Shown here in pieces: positions 21,153 to 31,819 of a stretch of DNA of 64,000 bases; position 1 is the stretch's first letter, and every line of letters starts with the position of its first letter. Made by a program: the position numbers and the translations under genes. Origin of the DNA: Dryomyza anilis (taxonomy: Eukaryota; Arthropoda; Insecta; Diptera; Dryomyzidae); the NCBI GenBank assembly GCA_951804985.1, contig OX638135.1, positions 70,590,803-70,654,802 on the forward strand, in the 5' to 3' direction. The notes beneath the pieces were generated by a model. The model had not been told where the DNA came from. It was given only the letters and a program-made list of their open reading frames with translations, and did not search any database.

Positions 21153-22370
21153 ATTTTACACGATATCGCGCGATCAGTTCAACTACTATTAAAGCAAATA
21201 GAATACTGCGATTTCGACGGCGAAGGCATAGTACTTGCTTGATGCACTGTCACAAGACAAGAAGACACAATTCATTAGGAGGACCGACTGTCGCCTTCAA
21301 ATCTTTATTACAATAAGAAAACAAAGATGATTACAAAGAATATAACAGCCCTACATACAGAAAAATCTTCTATTGGCATGATGTTAATGAGCCAACGTTG
21401 CAGTATTTCAACCGCAATACATTTGTTTTAACCTTATGTTATTAAAATAAACGTACCTTTTTTCAACTATACAGCACGTTCGGTTGTCGTAACCACATGA
21501 GCAGGGCCGTCTTTACTCATGGGCCTACTTAGCAAGGGCCCAGGTCTCCCCGATCCATAGGGCTCCCTAGAACTTTTGATAGCAAACCAACCCATTACAA
21601 ACTATTCAATTATTAAAACTTATTATTTTCGATGATAAAATTTAAAATTTTATATATTTTTTGTTATATTATGTGTTATTAAAAAGTGAAAAAGAAATGG
21701 AAAAGTTATCATCTCCAAATACCTCAGAAAAACGAACAAAAGATGCACTTCAAAAGTAAATAATTAAAAAATTGCCAAAATAAACCGTTTTTCACAAGGA
21801 CTTTTGCATGTAGCAATAAAATAAATCCAGGTATTAATCCGATAGTGACGAATACGAACAGAGTTCATTCCAAAGATTTTTTTATAAATTTGTTTCATTT
21901 AAAATTTGAAATTACACCTTTTTACAAATTCTCGTGGAACAAATCTGAGTAACTGTCGTTTATTAACAGTTTTTTCTGTGTGTGTGTGGCGATTATTTGA
22001 ATATAATATTTACGGAAAATGTATGTGATTCAAAACAAAGATTGTGACTTCTTTGAATTTTCCAGAACTTATATGAAAACAAATGATAGATAAAAAATAA
22101 TATATACATCAAGAAGATTGTCGTAATTATAAAATTGATGGCTTACATGTGGCACATCTTCCAACAACGGAAGTGGCCCCCCAGAACACATAAACATTGA
22201 TGTGGATCCCGGCAAAGGACACATCATAAGAGAATTTAATTCAGTGAAATAGTTTTCGAATAACGTTGATAGTTAGTCCGCTATATGTCATATTGATCCG
22301 CGTTACCACTCTTAAAATTTAAACCTATTACTAACTATAAAATAAGAACCTATCTCAGAGAATAATAACA
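21153..22370. other. No gene recognised
   Basis: AT-rich. A GC-richer 120 bp immediately upstream of the minus-strand ORF (21160-21300) might be its 5' leader. The rest has only the MITE-like end at 21945-21990. Confidence 0.35.
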
Positions 22371-23936
22371 CGGTGCGACACCAAATATATACAAGAACTC
22401 CGACCTATATTTCTGGATAGGTATCGAAATGCAATGAATATCCTCATTTACAATATGTCTATATCACTTCGAGTTTTTTTTAATGTGCACATCTGTTTGG
22501 AAATTCGCATTTTCCTACCTGTAGTTACTTATGTAATTAAAACTCAGCATCTACGGAAGTTATTTTAAAAGTGTTTAACTTTTTTAAAAACCAACACTAA
22601 TGTGCTTAATGAGCTTACCAACACTTTTTAATTTATTTAAATAGGTTTAAAAAGACCTGAGTTATAGGTCGTTACACGACAGAACAATTAAAATTAAAAT
22701 ACATCGTAAAAAAATCGATAAAAAATGATCTTGAAAGATAATTTACACATTTTTACAGTTATTGAAAGTAAATTCAATTGCAAAGGAACAATAAAGTTAT
22801 GATCGATTAAATCATTCTTCTTTTAATAATAAAATGTTTTAACCGAGTCATCCCACACTATATTTACCAAATCAAGTCAACTATGAGATTTTAAGCTCTT
22901 GGATTTTGGTTAAATTTTATTGTGCAAGGGTCAATTGAAATGTTTTGGTCAATTATTTTTTAATTATATCGGACAACTTTATCCTGAAATACATTGATCC
23001 AAAGTTACAAAAACACTTTGTAGGTTGTTCATATTAAAATATGTATTCATCGAGATATGCTTTTAAAATTTGAATCCGTCAAAATACCATCTTGAAATTC
23101 ATAATAAATCATTACAAAATTTAGGATTTTTTCGGATTTTTCAAAAGAGTCCTTTTTAAGGACATACAATTTGAAGTGCAAGGATAATTACCACATGTCC
23201 AGCAAAGGAGATATTACTTAAATTTTTCAAAATCATATTTTATTAGCTTTAAAATGACACCTCGACGGGATTTATAGCATATCTCGATCAATAGATATTT
23301 TAATATGAACAACATACAAAAGTGTTTTTTTGTTTTTTTTTGTAACTGTATCTCAGGATAAAGTTGTCCGAAACAATTAACAAATAATTGACCAAAACAT
23401 TTCAATTGACCCTTGCATAATAAAATTTAACCAAAATCCAAGAGCTTCAAATTTCATAGTTGACTTGATGTAGTAATTTTGTTGTTCAATTTTCATAAAT
23501 CCAAAAGTTCTGTTAAGGTAATTGAATTTACTTTTAATAACCGTAAAAATGTGTAGATTATCTTGCAAGATGATTTCTTATCGATTTTTCAAAATAGAAA
23601 AATGAATTTAAATTTGAATTGTTTTGTCGTGTAATGACCTATAACTCAGGTCTTTTTAAACATATTTTAATAAATTAAAAAGTTTTATTAGCTAAATGGG
23701 TTGGTTTTTCAAAAATTTAAATACTTTTAAAATAACTTCAGTAGATGCTGAGTTTTAATAACATAAGTAACTCAAGGTAGGAAAATGTGAATTTGTACAC
23801 AAAAGTGCAAATTAAAAAAAAATTCGAAGTGATATAGACATTCTGTAAATGAGGATATTCAGTGATTTTCCGTGCCTATCCAAAAATATAGGTGGGGATT
23901 TTTGTATACGGCATTTTGTGGTATTTGTAGCACAGT
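22371..23936. mobile_element. Long inverted-repeat element LIR-2 (giant hairpin)
   Basis: Two arms of about 700 bp face each other around a ~150 bp centre (about 23080-23225). Inverted blocks include GAATATCCTCATTTACA (22437/23860), GACCTGAGTTATAGGTC (22657/23640), CAATTGAAATG-TTTTGGTCAATTATT (22930/23395) and GGACAACTTTATCCTGA (22972/23368). Arm identity is roughly 80-85% by eye. Ends are CGGTGCGACAC (left) and GTAGCACAG (right), similar to LIR-1 ends. No coding capacity. A transcript through it could fold into a long dsRNA. Confidence 0.7.
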
Positions 23937-24212
23937 GTAATTAGAAAGGCATGTATGATTGTGGATTGCCAGTTTGTGGATTGGTCTCCTATAAACGCCG
24001 GTTCTGGTTCTGACGTCGGCGACGTTCACCGCTTCTACTCTCCCGAGCATCCACTGCTGCGGCGGAAGGTTGTCGTCGTGCATTACGACGAGCCTGCCGA
24101 TTGCCAGATTGGGCTGGTCCACTTGTGGCGCGGCTGAACCTCTGCTTGAGAGCGAATAAGTCCACTTGTGGCGCGGCTGAACCTCTGCTTGAGAGCGAAT
24201 AAGTGATGCCAT
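23870..24212 (-). pseudogene. pol: Bel/Pao integrase C-terminal tail (DUF5641-like)
   Basis: Minus strand PNLAIGRLVVMHDDNLPPQQW then MLGRVEAVNVADVRTRTGVY and RRPIHKLAI, the usual end of Pao pol. Upstream, a 43-bp direct duplication (24118-24160 and 24161-24203) repeats the SLSSRGSAAPQVD-coding segment and breaks the frame. Confidence 0.8.
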
Positions 24213-25545
24213 CTCCTCAAGCTCATCATTTTGTCGGTAGGTTCTGGCACGGATTCTGGCGGTAGCGAACGCAGTGGCCCTGCGATTAGCAGGTGCGCTG
24301 GAGTTAGTGCCTCGCCGTCGTTGGGGTCCTGACTCATCGGAGCGATTGGTCTCGAATTGAGCACGGCCTCTACCTCGACGAGCACCGTGAGCATCTCCTC
24401 GGCCGTGAGCAGTGCGTTGCCTCGTATAATTGCAGGGCGTCTGCCTGTGTCCTGAATGCCTCTTGAAGGTCCTGCAGCTTCATGTCTGTTCCCACGAAGT
24501 TGGTAGCGTTGTCGCAGTAGATCTTCTGCGGGAGCCCACGCCTTCCGACAAACCTTTTGTGAACATTAATGAAACAGTTGGAAGTCAAATCGCTAATAAG
24601 TTCTAGGTGGACGGGCTTCGAAGTGAAAGAAACGAAAACAGCAATGTACATCTTTACGGGTGGTCGACCGCGAATTTTTAGCGACGTGTACACGAGACCA
24701 CAAAAATCTACGCCACATATTAAAAATCATCGTAGTACCTTCAAACGATCTGAAGGCAAGTTCCCTATTATTTGAGTAAGAAGCTTATAGCGAAAGCAAT
24801 GTACGCAGGTTCGTACGGTTCTACTGCACGCTTCTCGAGCGTTTATTAACCAAATTTGCTGTCGAAGAAGTGCTACCAAAGCCTTTGTTCCAGCATGACA
24901 GTTAGTTAAATGCAGGTACCGTAAATAAATTTCTACGAATTGAGATTTTTTCGGCATAAGAAGTGGAAATTTTGCGTCGTACGCAATGGGTGCGTTAAAA
25001 AGTCTACAGCCAACACGAAGTAGTGACAAAGATTTATGTTCAACTGTTAACTCGTAAATGAACGGATTCATTTTTTGAATGCTTGGCGGCAGTATTTCAG
25101 ACTTTTGTAATTTATGAATTTCAATTGCAAATTCATGTCTCTGAATAATTTCAATAATTTTCAGGAAATCCCATTTTAGTTGCTTCGCAGTCGGAATAAG
25201 TGAATTGAATTTCTCGTTTTTACTACTGATACAACGGTAAATGTATACAAAAACTCGAAGTAGTTTTGTAAACGATGAGTGATTTGAAATCAACTCAAAA
25301 ATTTTATTCGAACTATCATCGGCTGCGAGAAGCACCACACTACTTTTCTTCTTTTCCAATATTGTTTTTTCTTGAGACAATTCAAAATGTTTATTCATAG
25401 GCCACTGTTCAGCACTTTCGAGTAGAAATAACGGACCTTTGAAACAAATTGAATTATTTAGTTTGTCTACGTTACATCCTCTGGAGACTACATCTGCAGG
25501 ATATGTTTTGTCGGAACGTGTCGCCAAGAAGTATTTTAAGACCAC
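24083..25545 (-). pseudogene. pol: Bel/Pao integrase, frameshifted
   Basis: Integrase joins the element cDNA to the genome. 25545-24727 carries PADVVSRGC and the zinc-binding HLTNCH...CVHC pattern (about 24885-24790). The catalytic core continues at 24693: MYIAVFVSFTSKPVHLEL, then YCDNATNFVG (second catalytic Asp). A deletion near 24400 removes the segment usually between YCDNATNFVG and the Glu block, and the frame resumes with EVEAVLNSRPI (catalytic Glu, about 24370) and EALTPAHLLIAGP. So the three acidic residues are recognisable but not in one frame. Confidence 0.85.
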
Positions 25546-26190
25546 TCTTGAATTTCAGACACTCGGTTTGCTACAAGCGTATTGAGTGTGCATGGATGAG
25601 TCTTAATCCAGTGTAGCGTAATTTCTGAGTCAGTCCAGAAAGTTACGCTCTCGATTCCACAGTTTAACATGGACTGTACTCTATTCCAGAGTTTAGTCAG
25701 CAAATGCGCTGCGCACAGCTCAAGTCTAGGCAACGACTTGGTTTTTAGTGGTGCAACTTTCGATTTTGTTGTCAAAATCTGAATTTTAATGCCACTATTT
25801 TCGTGCGTTCTTATGTAAAGACAGCAACCGTACGCTCTTATTGAAGCGTCAGAAAAACCATGAACTTGGCACTCACTATTTGGATGCGTATTAACATATC
25901 GTGAAATTGTTATTGTGTCCAGCTGAGTTAAATTGATTTTAAAGTTTTGCCAACAGGAATCTAAGCGCTGGGGAATTGATTCATCCCAGTCCAGGGTTTG
26001 AAGCCTGATTTCTTGTAATAAGATTTTTGCATTTGTAACAATTGGGCATAAAAGTCCGAGCGGATCGAAAAGTCGAGCAGAAACTGACAAAATGTTTCTT
26101 TTTGTGGTTCGCAGATCGTAAAAATGTTCTTCTAAATGAAACTTAAATGTGTCATTCTTCGGAACCCAATGTATTCCTTTTTTTTTTTAT
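25536..26190 (-). pseudogene. pol: Bel/Pao RT thumb / RNase H-side region
   Basis: Begins near 26175 (HWVPKNDTFKF), then after a short frame problem SVSARLFDPLGLLCPI, QTLDWDESIP, VHGFSDASIRAYGCCLY, SKVAPLKTKSLPRLELCAA and FWTDSEITLHWIKTHP, ending VANRVSEIQEWS. FDPLG, GFSDAS and WTDSE-LHWI are conserved landmarks of Pao polymerases between RT and integrase, the last resembling an RNase H fold. The next block at 25545 is in another frame. Confidence 0.85.
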
Positions 26191-26257
26191 CTGCCTCGTC
26201 AATTAATATTTGAAGGTACATATTAGTAATGTCAGCAGTGATAGCGTATTTATGCAA

Positions 26258-26701
26258 TCAAAAACATAACAACGTACAGTACAGCTCCTCTTGTATTGTC
26301 GGACCAACAAGCAAAATATCATTCAATGAATTCTGCGTTGATGTCCGACACGACGCATCAAAAACTACACGAAGTTTTGTAGTCGTACTGTGTGGTCTAA
26401 GGACGCACTGATGCGGTATAAAGTAATGAGGGGTCTGCGGAATTTCGCTTTTGGCCAATGTCATGTTACCTAAATCAATGTACTCTTTCAGGAAATCCAT
26501 ATATAGTTCACGCAGCTCAGAATCTTTTGATAATCTTCGCTCTAGCGATAGAAAACGTCTTTTCGCTGTATCGAACGAATAGCCAAGAGAATTGCGGTCA
26601 GATTTAAACGGTAGTGATACTTTAAAACGACCATTTAATGAACGTTGTACGGTATCAACAAAGTTATTCTCACACAGTTGTTGTTCTGTGGTATATTTCA
26701 T
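26258..26701 (-). pseudogene. pol: Bel/Pao reverse transcriptase, N-terminal portion
   Basis: Reads FKVSLPFKSDRNSLGYSFD, RRFLSLERRLSKD, PHYFIPHQCVLRP, TTKLRVVFDASCRT and SLNDILLVGP, the hallmark blocks at the start of Pao-family RT. It ends at EELYCTLLCF. The palm with the YxDD-type motif should follow but is missing: by 26190 the sequence is already in the downstream block. So about 150 codons of RT are deleted, and the element cannot encode an active polymerase. Confidence 0.85.
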
Positions 26702-27291
26702 TTTTGTGACTTCTTGGGAATTTCTTCCAACTCACAGAATTTTTGAACTATAGAGTTTGCAGGCATTCTCAGAAAGAGTCGCAACATTACATACTTTTGC
26801 GTTGGTATTTTTTAAAGGTGAGTATTTGCTATCCAACCAAGTAATGTTTTTTATAATGTTGGATGTTCTGGATTTTGTTTTATTTGTCCTACCGAGAGTA
26901 ACTCGAAAAACGTCTCTGCACCAAGAAGCAGGTAAATTTTCTGAGGCTTATAAAAGCATGGATCAGCACGTTCAATATTTGAAGGAATATTCCAATTATT
27001 GGTTGACACAGTATGATTTGGCTGGTATGTGGAAATTGAGCGCAATACCCAGAAGTGTGCAGAAAACTCATGAGAGTTAGTTCGTGATCTCACAGCAGCG
27101 TGTAATTTTTGATGTACTGTGGAATTTTATTTTCCAATAACAATTAAATTCAAAAACCTCTCTTCCTTTTTTAATTGCAACAATTGAGCTAGTTCCTCTG
27201 TTATACAATTAATTTGTGAACCGGAATCAAGAAAAGTTCTTGCTAAATAATACTCCCCAGATTTACTTTTTTATTTTAACTACGGCTGTAG

Positions 27292-28574
27292 CTAAAATAA
27301 CTTGGTCATCACAAACAGAAGCGTGGTTCGAAAACGCAGGGGAAGTTTAGGGCTGGTCATCAGAACTATTATTTGCTCTAAATTGCGCAGGTTGGTTGAA
27401 GTTTGTACCAGATTGCGGAAGGATTGCTGTGTATTGATGCAAGAGCGTATTGTGCGAACGATTACATACACGAATTCAAACCTCTGTACCACAGGTATCG
27501 CTGTGAACGATGTACAGGAGTCGATAGTATGATCAGCTGATCGACAAAATACACATTTTTCAACTTGCTGAGGTTGTGCTTTGCTACATTGAAAAGCAGA
27601 TTTAAAATTCTGTTTTGGCACATAATATTTTTTTGGAGCATAATCCTGCTTAGGTTTACTAAACCTACAAGGCCTAGAAGTAGATGCCTCATCAGCAGAA
27701 AGGTGCTGGTACCGTTTATTGAGAGCTGTCTCACAATCACTCCATAATGGCAGCTGATCGTAATTGAGCTGTTCTTCCCATTTGGTTTTTGTGACTGGAT
27801 CGACTTTCGACATCACTAAATGAATAGGAATCGCATTTGTAATTTTCTTATCATCTCCTATTGACAAAAGTGAGTCATAGATTGTCGATACTGTGTCGAT
27901 TAAGGAACGCAAGGCAGAAGCAGATGGCTTATTAATTTCCTCAAGATCGAATAGTTTTTGAATGTTATCAAAAAAAGATTAGACACCTGTTGTCATAAAC
28001 CTTCTTCAAACTTGACAATGCCTTGGGAAAATTTTGATCAGTTATTTGGAACGTTTTTACAGTTCCTAAAGCCTCGTCAGATAAACATGATATGAGATGA
28101 TTAAATTTCTCAATATCAGTTAATGCGTGATCATTGTCCACTAAGCTCTCAAATAAACTCATGAAATTTTTATACTCCGAATATTTTCCACTAAATTTCG
28201 GGAGACGCAAGTTGGGTAGTCGAGAGTGGTGATGTGGGGCACATGCGAAAGAAGTTTCTGGTGCTCTCGACCTTCTGTGTTTGCCAATAATTGACATTAA
28301 CAGAGATTTGGTTATAACACATGCGTCCTCAAGATCAGGCCGATTATTATCGGTTGGGTCTATCGAATCAATTTTCGACTGAAATGACATTGCCTGATCG
28401 ATATACGAATTTAAAATGTCCAATCGACATTCTAATTCAAGAGAATTAAATGAAATTGTTTTCTCGTGAATGGATTCTTTAATTCTTAAAATATTTTCCA
28501 TCACGGTCTCTTTGTTGCCGAAGATGTTCAATTACATCATTTTTGTGTGGTGAATTTTGCCCTTTTGGAGCCAT
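27292..28574 (-). pseudogene. gag: Bel/Pao gag with CCHC zinc knuckle, frameshifted
   Basis: Gag forms the particle and binds element RNA. A likely start is ATG at 28574 (MAPKGQNSPHKND), with a frame break about 30 codons later. The main DUF1759-type region follows (28531-27968): RLPNLRLPKFSGKYSEYKNF, ALTDIEKFNHLISCL, then KALSSLKKVYDN. A second break near 27960 leads to 27912-27292, with HLVMSKVDP, W-EEQL and the nucleocapsid knuckle CVFCRSADHTIDSC (about 27560). The protease expected next (27290-26760) is too decayed to define. Confidence 0.85.
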
Positions 28575-28719
28575 ATTGAATTATATTTTATTGATTTCTC
28601 AACTTTAACTCGATTAATAGGTATAATATGTATGTTCTGGGTCAACTGAGCAGCGCAGTTGGCAGCAGTCGCGTGCCGCGTGGTTTGGTGCATGCTTTGT
28701 GTGGTTGTGTGTGTGTGGT

Positions 28720-28945
28720 TTTGGCGCTTGCGTCTTGCGATTTTATGGTTTTCGTGGGAAAATATTGGCGAAAAGTGTGAAAATAGTGGTTTTGGCGCAT
28801 GCGTCGTGCGATTTTGTGGTTTTTCGTGGGAAAATAGTGGTTTTGGCGCGTGCGTCGTGCGATTTTACGGTTTTCGTGGGAAAATAGTGGCGATTTTGTG
28901 GTTTTTCGTGGGAAAATAATGGATATGAAGCGTGCGTCGTTTAAA
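28720..28945. repeat. Minisatellite with ~55-bp GC-rich units
   Basis: Four or so imperfect units containing GGTTTTGGCGC.TGCGTCGTGCG, then ATTTT..GGTTTT-CGTGGGAAAATA. It lies just 5' of the Bel/Pao gag, where an LTR or leader would be expected, and may be expanded leader sequence. The ORFs over it on both strands are repeat artefacts. Confidence 0.75.
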
Positions 28946-29201
28946 AATGTTTTGTTTTTCAATGCTTAAGAAAAAATTAAATAATCTGCTGCGGTTTTTA
29001 AAATAAAAAATTTAAAAAATCATTACTGTCAATTTCTATTATCAAAATCTACACATGAAAATGCAGTAGGTTAAAAAAATGACCACAAACTTGATAACAA
29101 CACAAACTTTACTTATATAAATAGTTTCAACATTTTGGAAAAATGTATTAGTAACAAATCAAAAGTCACCTTAATTAGTTATCAAAAAAAAACATACTAG
29201 A
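28946..29201. other. AT-rich, no feature seen
   Basis: No repeat or ORF recognised in this 256 bp. Confidence 0.4.
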
Positions 29202-29640
29202 ATGAATAAGGATGTATTTTGGGATGCTGATAAGAATATGTATTTTTTTAATGATCTTCAGACATATTATGAAAATTTAGATAAAGTGTTAGAGGACACA
29301 CAAAATGATATTAGTAAGAATGAAGAAGAGCAACAAGATAATCAACTACAACCTTAACAACAACAGAAAAATGAACATTATTTCAGGAGTGACTTCAACG
29401 AAGAAGAGCAACAATATCATCAATTACAATCTCAACCACAACAGCAAAATGAACATTATTTCAGGAGTGGCTTCAACAAAATGTTTGAGGAAACTCATGA
29501 TAATATCAAGGAACCTGTATTTAAAAAATTAAGAAAATCAATAAAGTGTAAAAAAGCGTTAAAGAACAACAAAAACAACAAGACCAGGAAAAGGATGTCC
29601 AACCTGCTAGTTGTAGTAAATGCATTAAACATAAAGATTT
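29202..29640 (+). pseudogene. Broken Q/N-rich ORF, possibly from a Polinton
   Basis: ATG at 29202 opens MNKDVFWDADKNMYFFNDL, then an acidic, glutamine-rich section. A TAA at 29355 interrupts a direct duplication of about 84 bp: EEEQQ.(N/H)QLQ..QQQ.NEHYFRS occurs twice. A frame change near 29545 is needed to reach a Cys-containing end (SCSKCIKHKDLNVLNLF). Codon use is very AT-rich, like the Polinton genes at 33-37 kb, which is the only reason for linking them. The function is unknown. Confidence 0.4.
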
Positions 29641-29664
29641 AAATGTTTTGAATTTATTTAAAAC

Positions 29665-30480
29665 TTTTTTTTTACAAATTAGCCAACGCTCAGGGGATGC
29701 CCCCTATACATGCAAAGCACAGTGTTGATCGTAAGAAGGGATGATAGGTTAAAACGAGGGAGGAAAGATAGAGTAGTGTTGGTGAATGTTTGTTTTGAAC
29801 TTACCAATATTAAAAATGTCGGGAAAAACGGAAGCAAGGAGATTGTTCCACAAACGTATCGTGCGACTGAAGAACGAATTATCTCTATAATGCGTGGTTC
29901 TATTGAGAGCCGAGTGGACTACGAAGGGGTGGGCTTGGTTCTACGCCCGAGTAGAACGAGAGAACACACGACCTGGTGGAACCAGGCCATGTATTTCCCT
30001 CAAACACTTGCCGTTGTAATACCTATAAAACAGGCTTACACACCCAACGGTCCCTCGGTGCTCAAGAGAACCAATTGACGATGAAATATTTTCATCCCCT
30101 ATTAAATATATCGCACGTTGTTGGAGTCGGTCCAGGAACTCCAAGGAGGATTTTGAGGCCCCTACCCAAATGTGCGAATTGAATTCCATTTTAGGTCGTA
30201 TATAGGTAGTGTAGACAGTGCGTAAGTCTGCAGGAGTGAAGTATGTTTTACACCGTTTTAAAAAACCGAGGCACTTGGCCGCTTCTTTCGATACATTAAA
30301 TATGTGGTCATTCCAACGGAGATCACATTGAATTGATATGCCCAGAACATCAAGAGCAGCTGACTGCGCAATATCCACTGCACCCATATTGAGGGGAGGG
30401 AGGGGTAAATCCATTCTTTTGTGAGATAACAGACAACATTGGGCCTTGCCTGCATTAAAATCTACTCTATTTGCAACATT
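29665..30480 (-). mobile_element. LINE copy 4, 3' part only
   Basis: Minus-strand copy of the same family as copy 1: poly-A (T run 29665-29673), 3' UTR with GGGGCATCCCCTGAGCG, and the RT C-terminal coding region back to VDFNAG-AQCCLLS (about 30460). Near 30480-30545 the sequence resembles the family's 5' leader (CCGGTTTCG.CTGC, repeated CTGCA), which would mean that a large internal deletion joined leader to 3' end. Coding frames are broken at about 30180-29940. Confidence 0.8.
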
Positions 30481-30553
30481 GGCGCTCTAAAATAATGCAG
30501 CGAATGCAGCAACTCACAAGCCCTTGCAGCAGACGAAACCGGTTTTGGTTTAT

Positions 30554-31240
30554 TATACCCTACACTAACAGTGAAAGGGTATATTCAATTTGGTACGCCA
30601 TTTGTAACACCCAGAAGGAAGCATCTCCGGTATGGACAAGTATTTATATTCTTGATCAGCATGACCTCCTGAGTCAATGTCCGTCTGTATGTCTGTCCGT
30701 CTGTCTATCTGTTGAAATCACTACTTCTTAAACAATTGAAAAGTAAGATAAATCAAACTCATAATTTGGATTACTTATATACCTACGCTGTATGTGCGAA
30801 AAAATTGGCGAGATCGGTTCATTGTGATCTGTGAGCTGACCATTTATATTCAAATACCTCATACTAAATTTACATCTACAGATCAATTTTAGTGTATTCG
30901 TGCTTAGGTAAACTTTTTGGTCAAATATATATTGAAATCATTCTCAAATACATGGAAATAATGTTTTCCGCCGATACGCCTTGTGGGTCCCAAAAAAAAA
31001 ATTGGAAATTCGGTACACCTACCCATTTGTAAATATGGGTATCAAATGAATGGAATTTCTTCTGCGATTGAAAGTTTGTAGTTTTTTTCAGGATTCGTAT
31101 ACACTGATGACCTATATACCACTTTGAATGGTAATCACACATATGTGTAGGGTCGGCTTAGACCTACTATAATTTTGATAATCCTAACTATCATAATAAC
31201 ACCAAATTTAAAATTTCCCATGTGATCTAACCTTCCTAAC
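30554..31240 (+). mobile_element. DINE-1-like element, copy F
   Basis: 687 bp. Start TATACCCTACACTAACAG, minisatellite shortened to 30677-30715. The 3' hairpin is degraded (GTCGGCTTAGACCTACTAT) and the stretch before it has lost about 10 bp, so this copy is probably older. It sits 9 bp from the putative leader of LINE copy 4. Confidence 0.75.
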
Positions 31241-31819
31241 TTGTTGTTTTTGTTGTTGTGTTTGTGTGATTGATGTTATTTTTAATTTGTTTGGTTTATT
31301 GTTTGTGCTGGTGATTTATTGTTTTTGATTTTAATTTTCGGGATTAATTTTATTTAGTAACTATTAAAAGACGACACTAGACTTTGCACGAATTTTAACA
31401 CAAATATTTTAAATAGACGACGGACAGACGAGGAACGCGTGAAAATTTAGGAGGTCTAGGCGACGTTTGAAATAAATTTTAGAAATAATGCATATTGTTG
31501 ATTGAAAACAATAATTCAACAATGGTGCTTCCTCTAAAATGGATATTGAAACCGATATCGAATGGTTTTCCTAAAGCAACTAATGGGGATTATCTATAAA
31601 TAAGAGAAAGTCAGTACTTTGAAAAATGTTATATGTATTAAAAAATCAATGTTTGGATTTGTTCGATTTATTGATAATCAATTTCATATTTATAAGTGTA
31701 CTAATATTTTGCATTTGAAATAAAAAAACATATAAAATTTATTAAAATTATTTTTTATTTTATTTTATTGGTTTTCATCATAGTTATAAAACTAGACAAT
31801 ATTTGGCGACTACTTAAAT
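31241..31819. other. No gene; likely 3' flank of the IAP copy
   Basis: Contains AATAAAATAAAATAAAAAA near 31750-31775 (minus-strand sense), about 50-70 bp past the IAP stop, consistent with a polyadenylation region. The rest (31241-31700) is unassigned. Confidence 0.4.

Larger units (their letters stand above)
23937..28574 (-). mobile_element. Bel/Pao LTR retrotransposon, decayed, minus strand
   Basis: Contains, in the correct order on the minus strand, gag (DUF1759-type), CCHC knuckle, RT N-terminal part, RNase H-side region, integrase zinc domain, integrase core and the C-terminal DUF5641-like tail. The LTRs were not identified: the 3' side ends at LIR-2 and the 5' side at a minisatellite. 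Several frame breaks and at least one internal loss (RT palm) show that it is inactive. Confidence 0.9.

Noticed and set aside
23859..24394. Host gene with R/P-rich text
   Set aside because: It is the Bel/Pao integrase end (NSRPI, TPAHLL, DDNLPP) with a 43-bp duplication.
28642..28962. ORFs over the GC-rich minisatellite on both strands
   Set aside because: Both strands stay open only because of the repeat; no domain.
29710..30078. Plus-strand 122-codon ORF
   Set aside because: Antisense shadow of LINE copy 4; the same shadow appears opposite the other LINE copies (3932-4240, 52630-52938).
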